Positions 7,844 through 15,866 are shown, counted from the stretch's first letter. The stretch is 18,729 nt of DNA from Candidatus Zixiibacteriota bacterium (GCA_023132995.1 JAGLXI010000033.1:1-18729); one strand, 5' to 3'. The notes: generated by a model not told the origin, from the letters alone. A program made the numbers and translations.

Positions 7844-8177
7844 TGTACTCAGTGATCTGAATAAGACCTCGGGCATAACCGGCTCGATGGTGGTCGGCAA
7901 CGACGGTATTGTCATTGCTGCCGACTTGGGGGCCGATCTTGACGGTGACACGGTGGGGGCGCTGGCGGCGTCGATAACCACCAACATTCAGAGGTCGCTG
8001 GACCGCCTGAATACTCATCCGCTCAATCAGGTGACTATAGAGGCTGAGAACGCCAAGCTGTTCTTCGCCGAGGCCGGCCCGGGCATTCTCGTCGTAACTG
8101 CCGAGAAGGCCGTGAACATCGGTCTCATTCGGCTGGAAATCAAGAATGCTGTGGGAAAACTCCGGTTGGTCGGATAG
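7836..8177 (+). CDS. Roadblock/LC7 domain protein
   Basis: A 113-residue single-domain Roadblock/LC7 protein. Its pattern is typical: LNKTSGITGSMVVGNDGIVI, DGDTVGALAASITTNIQRSL, VTIEAENAKLFFAEAG, GILVVTAEKAVNIGLIRLEI. Such proteins dimerise and act as GAPs or scaffolds for MglA-type GTPases. I start it at ATG 7836 rather than the in-frame 7788, because MYDVLSDL gives the normal N-terminus and GGAG sits seven bases upstream; the extra 16 residues from 7788 would lie inside the previous gene and do not look like the family. The 8-bp overlap with the upstream gene suggests translational coupling. The mglA gene follows after 32 bp. It is distinct from the MglB-like protein at 9280, so it may be a second regulator in the manner of MglC (inference). 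Confidence 0.88.
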   Translation: MYDVLSDLNKTSGITGSMVVGNDGIVIAADLGADLDGDTVGALAASITTNIQRSLDRLNTHPLNQVTIEAENAKLFFAEAGPGILVVTAEKAVNIGLIRLEIKNAVGKLRLVG

Positions 8178-8209
8178 ATGTCGCCTGGGAAATTGTAGGA
8201 TTATAGCGT

Positions 8210-9262
8210 ATGGTGTCAATAAACTACTCGTCGCGGGAGGTCTGCTGCAAGATCGTCTATTACGGTCCGGGGCTTTCGGGAAAAACAACGAATCTCCAGT
8301 ACGTGCATGCCAAAGTCCCCGGCAACACCCGTGGAGAACTGATATCTTTGGCGACGGAGGCCGATCGCACTCTCTACTTTGACTTTCTGCCGATAAACAT
8401 CGGCACCATCAACGGCTTTGCGGCCAAGTTCCAGTTGTACACCGTGCCCGGACAGGTCTACTACAATGCTACTCGCAAGTTAGTCCTGCGCGGTGTCGAC
8501 GGGATTGTGTTTGTCGCCGACAGTCAACCGGACAAATTGGATGAGAACATCGAGTCACTTGTGAACCTTGAGGAAAACCTCGTGGAATACGGTTATGACA
8601 TCGACGACCTTCCCGTTGTCATCCAGTACAACAAGCGCGACCTCCCCGGCGTGATGCCGGTCCAGGAATTGAACGCCAGGTTAAATAGAAAAGGCTGGCC
8701 GACCTTCGAGGCCTCGGCGACCGTCGGCAACGGTGTCTTCGGCACTCTTAAGCTCATCATTAAGCTGGTGCTGGACAAGGCCAAACAAACCAGCGCCCCC
8801 GAGCCGCCGCCGGTCGCGTCCCCAAAGGAAACCGTGGGCATTTCCTCGGGGCCGGTCGCGCCCGTTACTGCTGCACCGACCGGGACAGTGTCACCGGCCG
8901 CCGCCGCGTCACCGAGTCCTGAGCCCCAGCCACCCGCGGAGGTGGTCGGTGACAAGGATGAGTCCGGCACGGTATCGCCACCACAGGTCATGCCTGAAGG
9001 ACAAGCGGACGGCTATCGCCCCTACCCGGGTGAACGGCAGGTCGAGTCTGCTTCGAAAAAAATCTCTACCAGCAGTTTTGCACCCACCCGCAAGAACGAG
9101 TCGGAAGAAGCTGCTCTGGGTAAAAACGTAGTAAAACCCGAAGATGACGGCCAGGAGGCCACCCCCTCCCGTATGTCAACGCCTACTATGGCGCCGCCGC
9201 TGCGGCACCGTGGCGGCACCAGGAAACGGGGCTTTTTCAAGCGTCTATTTGGCGTCAGATAG
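8210..9262 (+). CDS. mglA: MglA-type Ras-like GTPase with long disordered C-terminal tail
   Basis: Cytoplasmic GTPase of the MglA family that sets cell polarity and controls type IV pili and gliding in bacteria that have it. Residues 1-193 cover the whole known fold: INYSSREVCCKIVYYGPGLS opens the protein, with P-loop G19-x4-G24-K25-T26. The TVPGQ motif replaces the usual DxxG, as is normal in MglA. GVDGIVFVADSQPDKL and the guanine-specificity motif NKRD follow, then a SAT-like segment. After about residue 193, where MglA normally ends, there are 157 extra residues. They are rich in Pro, Ala, Ser and Thr, then charged, and end with the basic-aromatic RKRGFFKRLFGVR. ATG at 8210 (or GTG at 8213) with AGGA upstream gives the standard N-terminus. 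A Roadblock gene lies 32 bp upstream and mglB 17 bp downstream. Confidence 0.95.
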   Translation: MVSINYSSREVCCKIVYYGPGLSGKTTNLQYVHAKVPGNTRGELISLATEADRTLYFDFLPINIGTINGFAAKFQLYTVPGQVYYNATRKLVLRGVDGIVFVADSQPDKLDENIESLVNLEENLVEYGYDIDDLPVVIQYNKRDLPGVMPVQELNARLNRKGWPTFEASATVGNGVFGTLKLIIKLVLDKAKQTSAPEPPPVASPKETVGISSGPVAPVTAAPTGTVSPAAAASPSPEPQPPAEVVGDKDESGTVSPPQVMPEGQADGYRPYPGERQVESASKKISTSSFAPTRKNESEEAALGKNVVKPEDDGQEATPSRMSTPTMAPPLRHRGGTRKRGFFKRLFGVR

Positions 9263-9279
9263 GAAGTCAGGAGGATGAG

Positions 9280-9771
9280 ATGACCGATGATTCGTTGATA
9301 ATCTATGAGGAAGAGATCAAGCAAATCGAATCCCTCATGTCGAAAATGCTGAAGGGGGCCGAAGCCAAATGCGCGCTGCTGGTTGATAAAGACGGGCATC
9401 TTATCACCCGCCAGGGTTTCACACAATCCCTGGATACCACTGCACTGGCGGCGTTGCTGGCGGGTTCATTTGCGTCCACGAAAGAAATTGCCCGCCTCGT
9501 GGGGGAGCCGGAGTTTTCGGTGTTGTTTCACCAGGGCAAGAAAGACCACATTCACATGTCGCTGGTGGGCGAGCGCTCCATCCTGGTGGTCATTTTTGAT
9601 GAGCGCACGACGATCGGAATGGTTCGCCTCTACGCGCGGGAGACGTCGGTGGAACTGGCAAAGATATTCCTGCAGGTCAAGGACGGCTCGCGCTCCCAAC
9701 CAGAGGCGGGTATATCCAGCGATTTCGCCGACATGGCCCAGGACAAGCTGGACGATATCTTCCAGGATTGA
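9280..9771 (+). CDS. mglB: MglB-type Roadblock protein, likely MglA GAP
   Basis: MglB homodimers bind one MglA and stimulate GTP hydrolysis. The 163-residue protein follows MglB along its length: LIIYEEEIKQIESLMSKM, CALLVDKDGHLITRQGFTQS, LDTTALAALLAGSFASTKEI, then EFSVLFHQGKKDHIHMSLVG, SILVVIFDERTTIGMVRLYA and a C-terminal acidic tail (FADMAQDKLDDIFQD). That tail resembles the short D/E-rich end of MglB. ATG at 9280 has a strong AGGAGG Shine-Dalgarno at about five bases. It follows mglA by 17 bp, so the GTPase and GAP are almost certainly co-transcribed; this reverses the mglB-mglA order of Myxococcus. A hairpin that looks like a terminator lies just downstream, before pilB. Confidence 0.88.
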   Translation: MTDDSLIIYEEEIKQIESLMSKMLKGAEAKCALLVDKDGHLITRQGFTQSLDTTALAALLAGSFASTKEIARLVGEPEFSVLFHQGKKDHIHMSLVGERSILVVIFDERTTIGMVRLYARETSVELAKIFLQVKDGSRSQPEAGISSDFADMAQDKLDDIFQD

Positions 9772-9778
9772 AACAACG

Positions 9779-9805
9779 GGGCGATTGAAGTGAGTTCGAT
9801 CGCCC
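9779..9805 (+). terminator. probable terminator after mglB
   Basis: An 11-bp stem pairs 9779-9789 (GGGCGATTGAA) with 9795-9805 (TTCGATCGCCC) around the loop GTGAG, with one G-T wobble, and is followed by TTTA. The hairpin is strong but the T-tract is short, so it may be partial, letting some transcription continue into pilB. Confidence 0.6.
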
Positions 9806-9844
9806 TTTACTGACAAACGGTAGGCAACTTTGGCTGACTGAGTA

Positions 9845-11548
9845 ATGTCTGTAGAATTAGGGGAGATGCTGGTCAAGGCCGGCATCATCACGCCGGAACA
9901 GGCCGACGAGGCACTAACCCACTCCAAAGAGAAGCACGAGAAGTATGAGACGGCGCTTGTGCGCATCGGCGCCGTGGAGTCTGAGGATGAGGTTGCCAAG
10001 TTCGTCGGCAAACATCTGAAAATCGGTGCCCTGCGGCTCAGCGATATCGAGCTGAACCCGGAAGTCGTTAAGCTGATTCCCCTGGACATTGCCCGCAAGT
10101 TCAAAGTCATCGCCATCTCCAAACTCAGCCGGATGTTGCTGGTGGCCATCAGCGATCCCAACAACATCTATGTTCTGGATGCGATTAAGTTCATTACCGG
10201 CTGCACTGTTCAGCCCGTGATCTCCCCCGAGAAGGCGATCGAGAAGGCAATTGAGACCTACTACACCGACGAAGGCGGTTTGTCCGAAATCGTCAAGGGA
10301 CTCGAAGACGATCCCGATCTCGAGGTGGTCTCCGCCGACGAGGAAGGCCCCAGCGAAAGCGACCTGCTCTCGGCCATCCAGGACAAGCCTCTGGTCAAGC
10401 TGGTCGATTCCATTCTCAGCGACGCCATCAGGATGGGGGCTTCGGATATCCATCTTGAGATGTACGAGCAGCGAATCCGCGTCCGCTACCGTATCGACGG
10501 CGACCTGCGCGAGATGGCGCCGTTGCCCTTCAAGTATCGAGCAGCAATTGTCTCTCGTGTCAAGATCATGGCTGAGCTGGATATCTCTGAGAGGCGGCTG
10601 CCGCAGGACGGCCGCATCAAACTGAAGATAGCCGGGCGAACGGTCGACCTGCGCGTGTCGGTGCTGCCGACCATGTTCGGTGAAAAAGTGGTGATGCGAA
10701 TCCTCGATCCGAGGGCCCTCCAGGTCGACATGACCAAGTTAGGTTTCCGGGAGCCCGACCTGAAGAAATTCGAAAAAGCCATCCATCTTCCTTTTGGCAT
10801 CATCCTGGTTACGGGCCCCACCGGTTCGGGCAAGACGACCACCCTGTATTCGGCGCTCAAGCAGATCAACACCATCGATGTCAATATCATGACCGCTGAA
10901 GATCCCGTTGAGTTCAACTTCGACGGCATCAACCAGGTGGCGGTGAAATCGGATATCGGTCTGACGTTCGCGGCGGCGCTGCGCTCCTTTCTGCGTCAGG
11001 ACCCGGATGTGATCATGGTCGGTGAAATTCGTGACTCCGAGACGGCTGAGATCGCCATACGGGCGGCGCTGACGGGACACTTGGTATTCTCCACTCTGCA
11101 CACCAACGACGCCCCGGGGTCGATCACGCGACTCATGGACATGGGCCTGCCGTATTACCTGGTGGCTTCGGCCACCAAGCTCATTATGGCTCAGCGTATG
11201 ATGCGCAAGATATGCCAGACCTGCAAGGAAGAGACAAATCTCACTAAGGAGCAGGTGGAAAGCCTTGGTGTTCCCAAAGAGCTTCTCAAGAATATTCGCG
11301 CTTTCAAGAGTGTCGGCTGCTCCGAATGCAACGACAGCGGACTCGGAGGCCGTACCGGTATCTTCGAGGTCATGCCCGTCTCGCCGGCAGTCGAGCGACT
11401 CATCCTCAAACAGGCGTCCGATGTCGAGATCCGCGAGGTTGTCCAGGCGGAAGGAATGTACAACTTGCGCATGAGCGCTGTCGAAAAAATGAAAGCCGGC
11501 CTGGTGAGTATCGAAGAAGTTCTGGCAGTGACCTCATCCTCCGAATAA
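9845..11548 (+). CDS. pilB: type IV pilus assembly ATPase PilB
   Basis: Hexameric cytoplasmic ATPase that powers pilus extension. The 567-residue length is typical. Residues 1-150 are an MshEN/T2SSE N-terminal domain (ELGEMLVKAGIITPEQADEA; IARKFKVIAISKLSRMLLVA). The catalytic part begins ASDIHLEMYEQRIRVRYRID, with Walker A GPTGSGKTT at 324-332, an Asp box around AEDPVEF, Walker B ending VGEIRD (G393-E394) and a His box with FSTLHTNDA. Four cysteines, C457/C460 and C492/C495, form the zinc site typical of PilB/GspE. The N-terminal domain and zinc site separate it from PilT. The start is ATG at 9845; no good Shine-Dalgarno is seen. It lies 73 bp after mglB across a hairpin. With no secretin or GspC/D genes in view, PilB is preferred to GspE because PilT is next. 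Confidence 0.95.
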   Translation: MSVELGEMLVKAGIITPEQADEALTHSKEKHEKYETALVRIGAVESEDEVAKFVGKHLKIGALRLSDIELNPEVVKLIPLDIARKFKVIAISKLSRMLLVAISDPNNIYVLDAIKFITGCTVQPVISPEKAIEKAIETYYTDEGGLSEIVKGLEDDPDLEVVSADEEGPSESDLLSAIQDKPLVKLVDSILSDAIRMGASDIHLEMYEQRIRVRYRIDGDLREMAPLPFKYRAAIVSRVKIMAELDISERRLPQDGRIKLKIAGRTVDLRVSVLPTMFGEKVVMRILDPRALQVDMTKLGFREPDLKKFEKAIHLPFGIILVTGPTGSGKTTTLYSALKQINTIDVNIMTAEDPVEFNFDGINQVAVKSDIGLTFAAALRSFLRQDPDVIMVGEIRDSETAEIAIRAALTGHLVFSTLHTNDAPGSITRLMDMGLPYYLVASATKLIMAQRMMRKICQTCKEETNLTKEQVESLGVPKELLKNIRAFKSVGCSECNDSGLGGRTGIFEVMPVSPAVERLILKQASDVEIREVVQAEGMYNLRMSAVEKMKAGLVSIEEVLAVTSSSE

Positions 11549-11686
11549 CGCCCCCGTAAATCTATTGTCCGGCAACGCCTTGCCGCCACAGCCTGCTGAG
11601 ATTCCGGTCAAGATTTCGACCCCACTATCCGATATAACTACAAGGTACCCTGCTTCTATTGGTCTGGAAATCATAGTTGGGAGTAA

Positions 11687-12766
11687 ATGATGGTCTCTTT
11701 GCTCGAGCTTTTGGAGGAGATGGTGAAGGCCTCAGCTTCAGACCTTCATCTGACGGTTGGGGCGCCGCCGGTTGTGCGGGTGGACGGCAAGCTACAGCGC
11801 ACCAGCCACGACCTCCTCACAGGTGAGAATACCAAGAAGCTTGCCTACTCCATGTTGAATGAAAAACAGAAGCTCAAGTTCGAGCAGAACTCTGAGTTGG
11901 ATTTCTCCTTCGGAATTGAACAGATGAGCCGTTTCCGCTGCAACATATTCATGCAGCGGGGCAACGTAGCCGTGGTACTGCGTCAGATTCCCTATGAGAT
12001 CATGACCTTCGAGCAGTTGGGTCTGCCGCAGGTGGTTGCGGAGTTCGCCAAACTGCCGCGCGGCCTGGTTTTGGTTACCGGTCCGACCGGTTCCGGCAAG
12101 TCGACCACGCTGGCCGCCGTGCTGGATAAGATCAACAAGGAAAGGCCGGTACACATAATCACCGTAGAGGATCCTATAGAGTACCTGCACCGACACCAGA
12201 CGGCGCTTGTCAATCAGCGGGAGGTGTATTCCGACACGAATTCGTTTGCGGTGGCTCTGAAGTACGCCCTGCGTGAGGACCCGGACGTGGTCCTGATCGG
12301 CGAGATGCGGGACCTGGAAACAATCGAGTCGGCTTTGGCCATTGCAGAGACCGGTCATCTGGCCTTTGCCACCCTGCATACCAACTCGGCTGCGGAGTCG
12401 ATCAATCGCATTGTTGATGTCTTTCCCTCCAATCAACAGGAGCAGATTCGCGTTTCCATTTCGTTTTCACTGCAGGCCATCATATCCCAGACGCTCATCC
12501 CGAAAATGGGCGGCGGCCGGGTGGTGGCTCTGGAGATCATGGTATGTACGCCTGCTATCCGTGCCCTGATAAGGGATGACAAAGTGCACCAGTTGTACTC
12601 TATGATTCAGTCCGGCCAGAAGTACGGCATGAAGACCATGAACCAGTCTCTGGCCGAGTTGTACCTGGCGGGCAAGATCACCATAAACGACGCAATGAAC
12701 TTCAGTAGCAATTCGCAAGAGTTAGGTGAGATGCTCTCCAAGGAGAAATCGTCGGCGTTTTCATGA
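11687..12766 (+). CDS. pilT: type IV pilus retraction ATPase PilT
   Basis: ATPase that drives pilus disassembly, needed for twitching motility and for pilus-dependent DNA uptake. The 359 residues match the family. The protein opens LLELLEEMVKASASDLHLTV with GAPPVVRVDGKLQR, the PilT N-terminal PAS-like domain. Walker A is GPTGSGKST (132-140), the Asp box is VEDPIEY, Walker B is VVLIGEMRDLET and the His box is FATLHTNSA. The C-terminal AIRALIRDDKVHQLYSMIQ is the PilT retraction motif (usually AIRNLIRE). No zinc cysteines are present. ATG at 11687 has GGGAG upstream; ATG at 11690 is equally possible. The gap of 138 bp from pilB holds only a small hairpin and no clear promoter; pilC follows after 26 bp. 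Confidence 0.96.
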   Translation: MMVSLLELLEEMVKASASDLHLTVGAPPVVRVDGKLQRTSHDLLTGENTKKLAYSMLNEKQKLKFEQNSELDFSFGIEQMSRFRCNIFMQRGNVAVVLRQIPYEIMTFEQLGLPQVVAEFAKLPRGLVLVTGPTGSGKSTTLAAVLDKINKERPVHIITVEDPIEYLHRHQTALVNQREVYSDTNSFAVALKYALREDPDVVLIGEMRDLETIESALAIAETGHLAFATLHTNSAAESINRIVDVFPSNQQEQIRVSISFSLQAIISQTLIPKMGGGRVVALEIMVCTPAIRALIRDDKVHQLYSMIQSGQKYGMKTMNQSLAELYLAGKITINDAMNFSSNSQELGEMLSKEKSSAFS

Positions 12767-12792
12767 CGTCACGGCAATGAAAGGAAGAACTA

Positions 12793-13989
12793 ATGCCGGT
12801 TTTTGTATACAAAGGAAAGACATTGGCAGGGGCGGCGGTTCAGGGGGAACTCAAGGCACAGAACAAGGCCGATCTGGAACGAGTGCTGCGGCAAAACCGA
12901 ATCCTGGTGTCGTCGATTTCCAAGAAAGCTCCCGAGCTACAACTGAAGATTGGAACCGGCATCAAGAAGGTTGATGTCTCGCGTTTCACACGCCAGTTCG
13001 CCACCATGATTGGAGCCGGTTTGCCGATGGTGCAATGCCTCGATATCCTTGCCAACCAAGTCGAGAACCGGGAACTGGCCAAAATTGTCAATGAGGTAAA
13101 GGAGGGCGTCCAGGGCGGAGCCACGCTCAGCGAGGCTCTGAGTCGACATCCCAAGGTCTTCGATTACCTCTACACCAACATGGTTGAGGCTGGTGAGATG
13201 GGTGGGGCTCTCGACGCCATCCTGGTGCGGCTGGCCGTCTATCGGGAGAAGGCCGACCAATTGATCCGCAAGGTCAAGGGAGCCATGATTTATCCTTCCG
13301 TGATAGCCTTCGTCGCAGTAACCGTCACCATCTGTATGCTTGCCTTTATTGTCCCTGTGTTCGCCAAAATGTTCGGCGGGCTTGGCGCGGATCTGCCGGC
13401 GCCGACTATGGTTGTGCTTAAGATCTCAAACTTCCTGAAGGCCAACCTCGTCTATATGTTTTTCGGCGGTCTGGCGCTGTTCGGCGCCTTTCTCTACTGG
13501 AAGAAAACACCCAGCGGAGCTCTAATCTTTGACAAAACGCTGCTGGCCACGCCTGTCTTTGGAAACTTAGTGCGCAAGTCGGCTGTAGCTCGATTCACCC
13601 GGACTCTCAGTACTCTTCTGGCGTCCGGCGTCTCGATCATTGAATCCCTGAAAATCACCGCCAAGACGGCGGGCAATCTGGTCATCGCCAACGCCATCAA
13701 CAGGTCAGTGCTGGCAATCGCCGAAGGTGAGACCATTACCGGCCCGCTGAAGGAGTCAGGAGTTTTTCCTCCAATGGTGACACAGATGATTTCGGTCGGG
13801 GAGAAGACCGGTGGCCTGGATGATATGCTGAATAAGATCGCGGATTTCTACGATGAGGAAGTGGACGAGGCGGTGTCGGCCCTGACCTCGATTATCGAAC
13901 CGATTGTCATCGTCGTTATGGGTGTCGTGATCGGCGGTATCATGATCGCCATGTACCTGCCGATGTTCGACATTATCGGCAAGTTATAG
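12793..13989 (+). CDS. pilC: type IV pilus inner-membrane platform protein PilC
   Basis: Polytopic platform protein on which PilB and PilT act to add or remove pilins. The 398 residues hold the N-terminal MPVFVYKGKTLAGAAVQGEL, then two T2SSF repeats. The first includes FTRQFATMIGAGLPMVQCLD and a GEMGGALDAILVRLA motif. The second includes FTRTLSTLLASGVSIIESL and SVGEKTGGLDDMLNKIADFY. Membrane helices lie at about 165-195, 215-235 and 370-395. ATG at 12793 has an AAGGAAG Shine-Dalgarno. It follows pilT by 26 bp. A strong hairpin lies after it, before the histidine kinase gene. Confidence 0.95.
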   Translation: MPVFVYKGKTLAGAAVQGELKAQNKADLERVLRQNRILVSSISKKAPELQLKIGTGIKKVDVSRFTRQFATMIGAGLPMVQCLDILANQVENRELAKIVNEVKEGVQGGATLSEALSRHPKVFDYLYTNMVEAGEMGGALDAILVRLAVYREKADQLIRKVKGAMIYPSVIAFVAVTVTICMLAFIVPVFAKMFGGLGADLPAPTMVVLKISNFLKANLVYMFFGGLALFGAFLYWKKTPSGALIFDKTLLATPVFGNLVRKSAVARFTRTLSTLLASGVSIIESLKITAKTAGNLVIANAINRSVLAIAEGETITGPLKESGVFPPMVTQMISVGEKTGGLDDMLNKIADFYDEEVDEAVSALTSIIEPIVIVVMGVVIGGIMIAMYLPMFDIIGKL

Positions 13990-14034
13990 CCGTGCCGACG
14001 GTGATGAGACCGGTCCTGTAACCCTATGCGGATA

Positions 14035-14061
14035 CGAACGGCGCCCCTGCGGCGCCGTTTG
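14035..14061 (+). terminator. strong hairpin between pilC and the kinase gene
   Basis: A perfect 9-bp GC-rich stem pairs AACGGCGCC (14037-14045) with GGCGCCGTT (14051-14059) around CCTGC. It extends by a wobble and a C-G pair to 14035-14061. The T-tract after it is poor (TTTGCGTTG), so it could be a weak terminator, an attenuator, or an mRNA end that stabilises the pilBTC transcript. Confidence 0.5.
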
Positions 14062-14090
14062 CGTTGTCGACTATGAATGACAGGAAACAA

Positions 14091-15782
14091 ATGACGGGAC
14101 TCGGATGGTTTCTGCCACTCCGGTTGGCAGCCTTTGTAATTCTGTTCGCGGTGGTTGTATTCCAGGTCGGATACCCCGGCTACCTTCACCTCCCCTTTGT
14201 CCTGTACTCATCTTTCACGCTCGGTTTTGCCGTCCTGCTGGCGGCAGGTGGGCGGCTCAGATTGAGTTCCGTCGCCTCTGTCATTATCGCGGCGCATTTT
14301 GCTCTTGAGATAGTAGTCGAGTCGGCAGTCGTCTACGGCACCGGCAACGTCAACTCGCAGTTCACGGCACTGTACCTGCTGACGATCGTGGCCGCAGCTC
14401 TGGTCTACCGGCTAATCGGAACTCTGATGGTGGCCTCAATGGTTTCAATGGCCTACGCCTTTGTGATCTGGCTGGGGCTGTCTGAGAAAAGCGGCGCCGT
14501 GCTGTCTCCCGATGCCTTCAGGTCCATCCTCTCGGCCCAGGACAGTGTCTTCTATTCCATTTTTCTCTATATCCTGATTTTCTACCTGGTGGCTTTCATA
14601 TCCGGTTACCTGGCGGAACGCTTGAAGGACCGAGATCGCCAACTGGCCGACACCTCGCGTGAGTTGAGGCGGGCCAAACTGGAGACCGATGATATCCTGC
14701 GGCATTTGAACTCAGGCCTGCTCACGATCGATGCTTGCGGGCGGATCATATTCTTCAATCCGGCGGCGGAGAGAATACTGGGCTACCGCGAGGAACAGGT
14801 CAAAGGCATGCTGTGCAGCGAGGTCTTTGCCGAGCGGATGCCGAACCTGGCCTCAGCCCTCAAGAACGGTATAGCACGCAGCACTCAGCACCCCCGCGAT
14901 GAGCTTGAGATCACGGACGGCCATGAGAACAATATCCCCCTCGGGCTCTCAACCTCGCCGCTCACCGATGAAGAGGGAGCCACCCGCGGCCTGATTGCCA
15001 TTTTCTCAGACCTGACCGCGGCCAAACGACTGGAGGCCAAGGTGCGGGCGGCCGACCGCATGGCCGCCATCGGGGAATTGTCCGCCTCTATCGCCCACGA
15101 GATAAGAAACCCGCTGGCGGCTATCTCGGGATCGGTTGAGGTCCTCAAAAACGAACTACAACTCGAGGGCGAAAACGCGCAGTTGATGCGTCTCATCGTA
15201 AAGGAGTCCCACCGGCTGTCAAAGATTCTCAGCGAGTTCCTGCAATACGCCAGGATCGGCCGTCCGGCCTACAACAAAGTCGAGCTTTGCCACCTGGTAA
15301 ACGATGTGATCCAGATTCTTCATCATCATCCGTCGTTTCGTGACAACACACAGGTACGATTTGAGACGGATGAGAATATCATCTATGCTGTCGGTGACGA
15401 GGACCTCCTCAAACAGCTCTTGTTGAATCTTGCCGTCAATGCCTGCGAAGCGTTCGAAAAGGATGACAATGAACTGACGTTTCGGCTGGTCGTCAACCCC
15501 GGCAGCGAGACCATCGAACTGTATGTCCAGGACAACGGACCCGGTGTTCCGCCGGAGAATCTCAAGAAGATCTACCAGCCGTTCTTTTCCACAAAGAAGC
15601 AGGGTACCGGGTTAGGCTTGGCGATCGTCCACCGTGTATGTGCGGCCCTGAAACTGAATATCAACATCGACTCCCAAATCGGTGAGGGCACCACTTTCCT
15701 TGTAGAGTTAGCACTCTTCCGTCCCGACAGGCCGGAAGCGCTGGTCGCGGAAGCGACCCCGGTCGAAGTTGGCAAGTCCTGA
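14091..15782 (+). CDS. pilS: PilS-like membrane sensor histidine kinase
   Basis: Two-component sensor kinase. Numbering is from ATG 14091 (563 residues). Residues 1-180 hold about six membrane helices, as in PilS. A coiled linker (ERLKDRDRQLADTSRELRRA) leads to a PAS domain from about 199 (LNSGLLTIDACGRIIFFNPA, then AERILGYREEQVKGM). The HisKA motif is SIAHEIRNPLAAISGS with phospho-acceptor H336. The ATPase domain has NLAVNACEAFE (N box), DNGPGVPPE (G1), FFSTKKQGTGLGLAIVHR (F/G2). I prefer 14091 because AGGA sits five bases upstream; 14073 (ATG) and 14064 (TTG) lack a Shine-Dalgarno and 14064 almost touches the hairpin. PilS detects pilin in the membrane and phosphorylates PilR in pseudomonads. 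The position after pilBTC and six-helix topology support that role, but no response regulator follows here. Confidence 0.85.
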   Translation: MTGLGWFLPLRLAAFVILFAVVVFQVGYPGYLHLPFVLYSSFTLGFAVLLAAGGRLRLSSVASVIIAAHFALEIVVESAVVYGTGNVNSQFTALYLLTIVAAALVYRLIGTLMVASMVSMAYAFVIWLGLSEKSGAVLSPDAFRSILSAQDSVFYSIFLYILIFYLVAFISGYLAERLKDRDRQLADTSRELRRAKLETDDILRHLNSGLLTIDACGRIIFFNPAAERILGYREEQVKGMLCSEVFAERMPNLASALKNGIARSTQHPRDELEITDGHENNIPLGLSTSPLTDEEGATRGLIAIFSDLTAAKRLEAKVRAADRMAAIGELSASIAHEIRNPLAAISGSVEVLKNELQLEGENAQLMRLIVKESHRLSKILSEFLQYARIGRPAYNKVELCHLVNDVIQILHHHPSFRDNTQVRFETDENIIYAVGDEDLLKQLLLNLAVNACEAFEKDDNELTFRLVVNPGSETIELYVQDNGPGVPPENLKKIYQPFFSTKKQGTGLGLAIVHRVCAALKLNINIDSQIGEGTTFLVELALFRPDRPEALVAEATPVEVGKS

Positions 15783-15803
15783 AGTCTCGCGGCGGGGCTT
15801 TTT
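15782..15803 (+). terminator. possible weak terminator after the histidine kinase
   Basis: A 7-bp stem with two G-T pairs (AAGTCTC at 15782-15788 with GGGGCTT at 15794-15800) overlaps the stop codon and runs into TTTTT, with more T-rich sequence after it. The stem is weak, so this is only a candidate. Confidence 0.35.
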
Positions 15804-15866
15804 GGCTTGTTTTTGCACCGGGATCGTATAACTTTGCAGTCTTGAATTGACCTGATTGGAGTAGGA

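Noticed and set aside
7226..7987. Long - strand open frame (253 codons), and similar ones at 5259-5846, 9466-10167 and 11792-12436.
   Set aside because: All lie opposite well-supported + strand genes in GC-rich sequence, with low-complexity composition (rich in Arg, Gln, His or Ser) and no family motifs. They are reading-frame shadows.
11570..11585. Hairpin CGGCAA-CGCC-TTGCCG after pilB as a terminator.
   Set aside because: The stem is only 6 bp and no T-tract follows. It may be an mRNA structure but does not qualify as a terminator.
11549..11686. Separate promoter for pilT in the 138-bp gap (TATAAC at 11633-11638).
   Set aside because: No -35 match at 16-18 bases and no sigma54 GG/GC pair was found, so I do not claim one.
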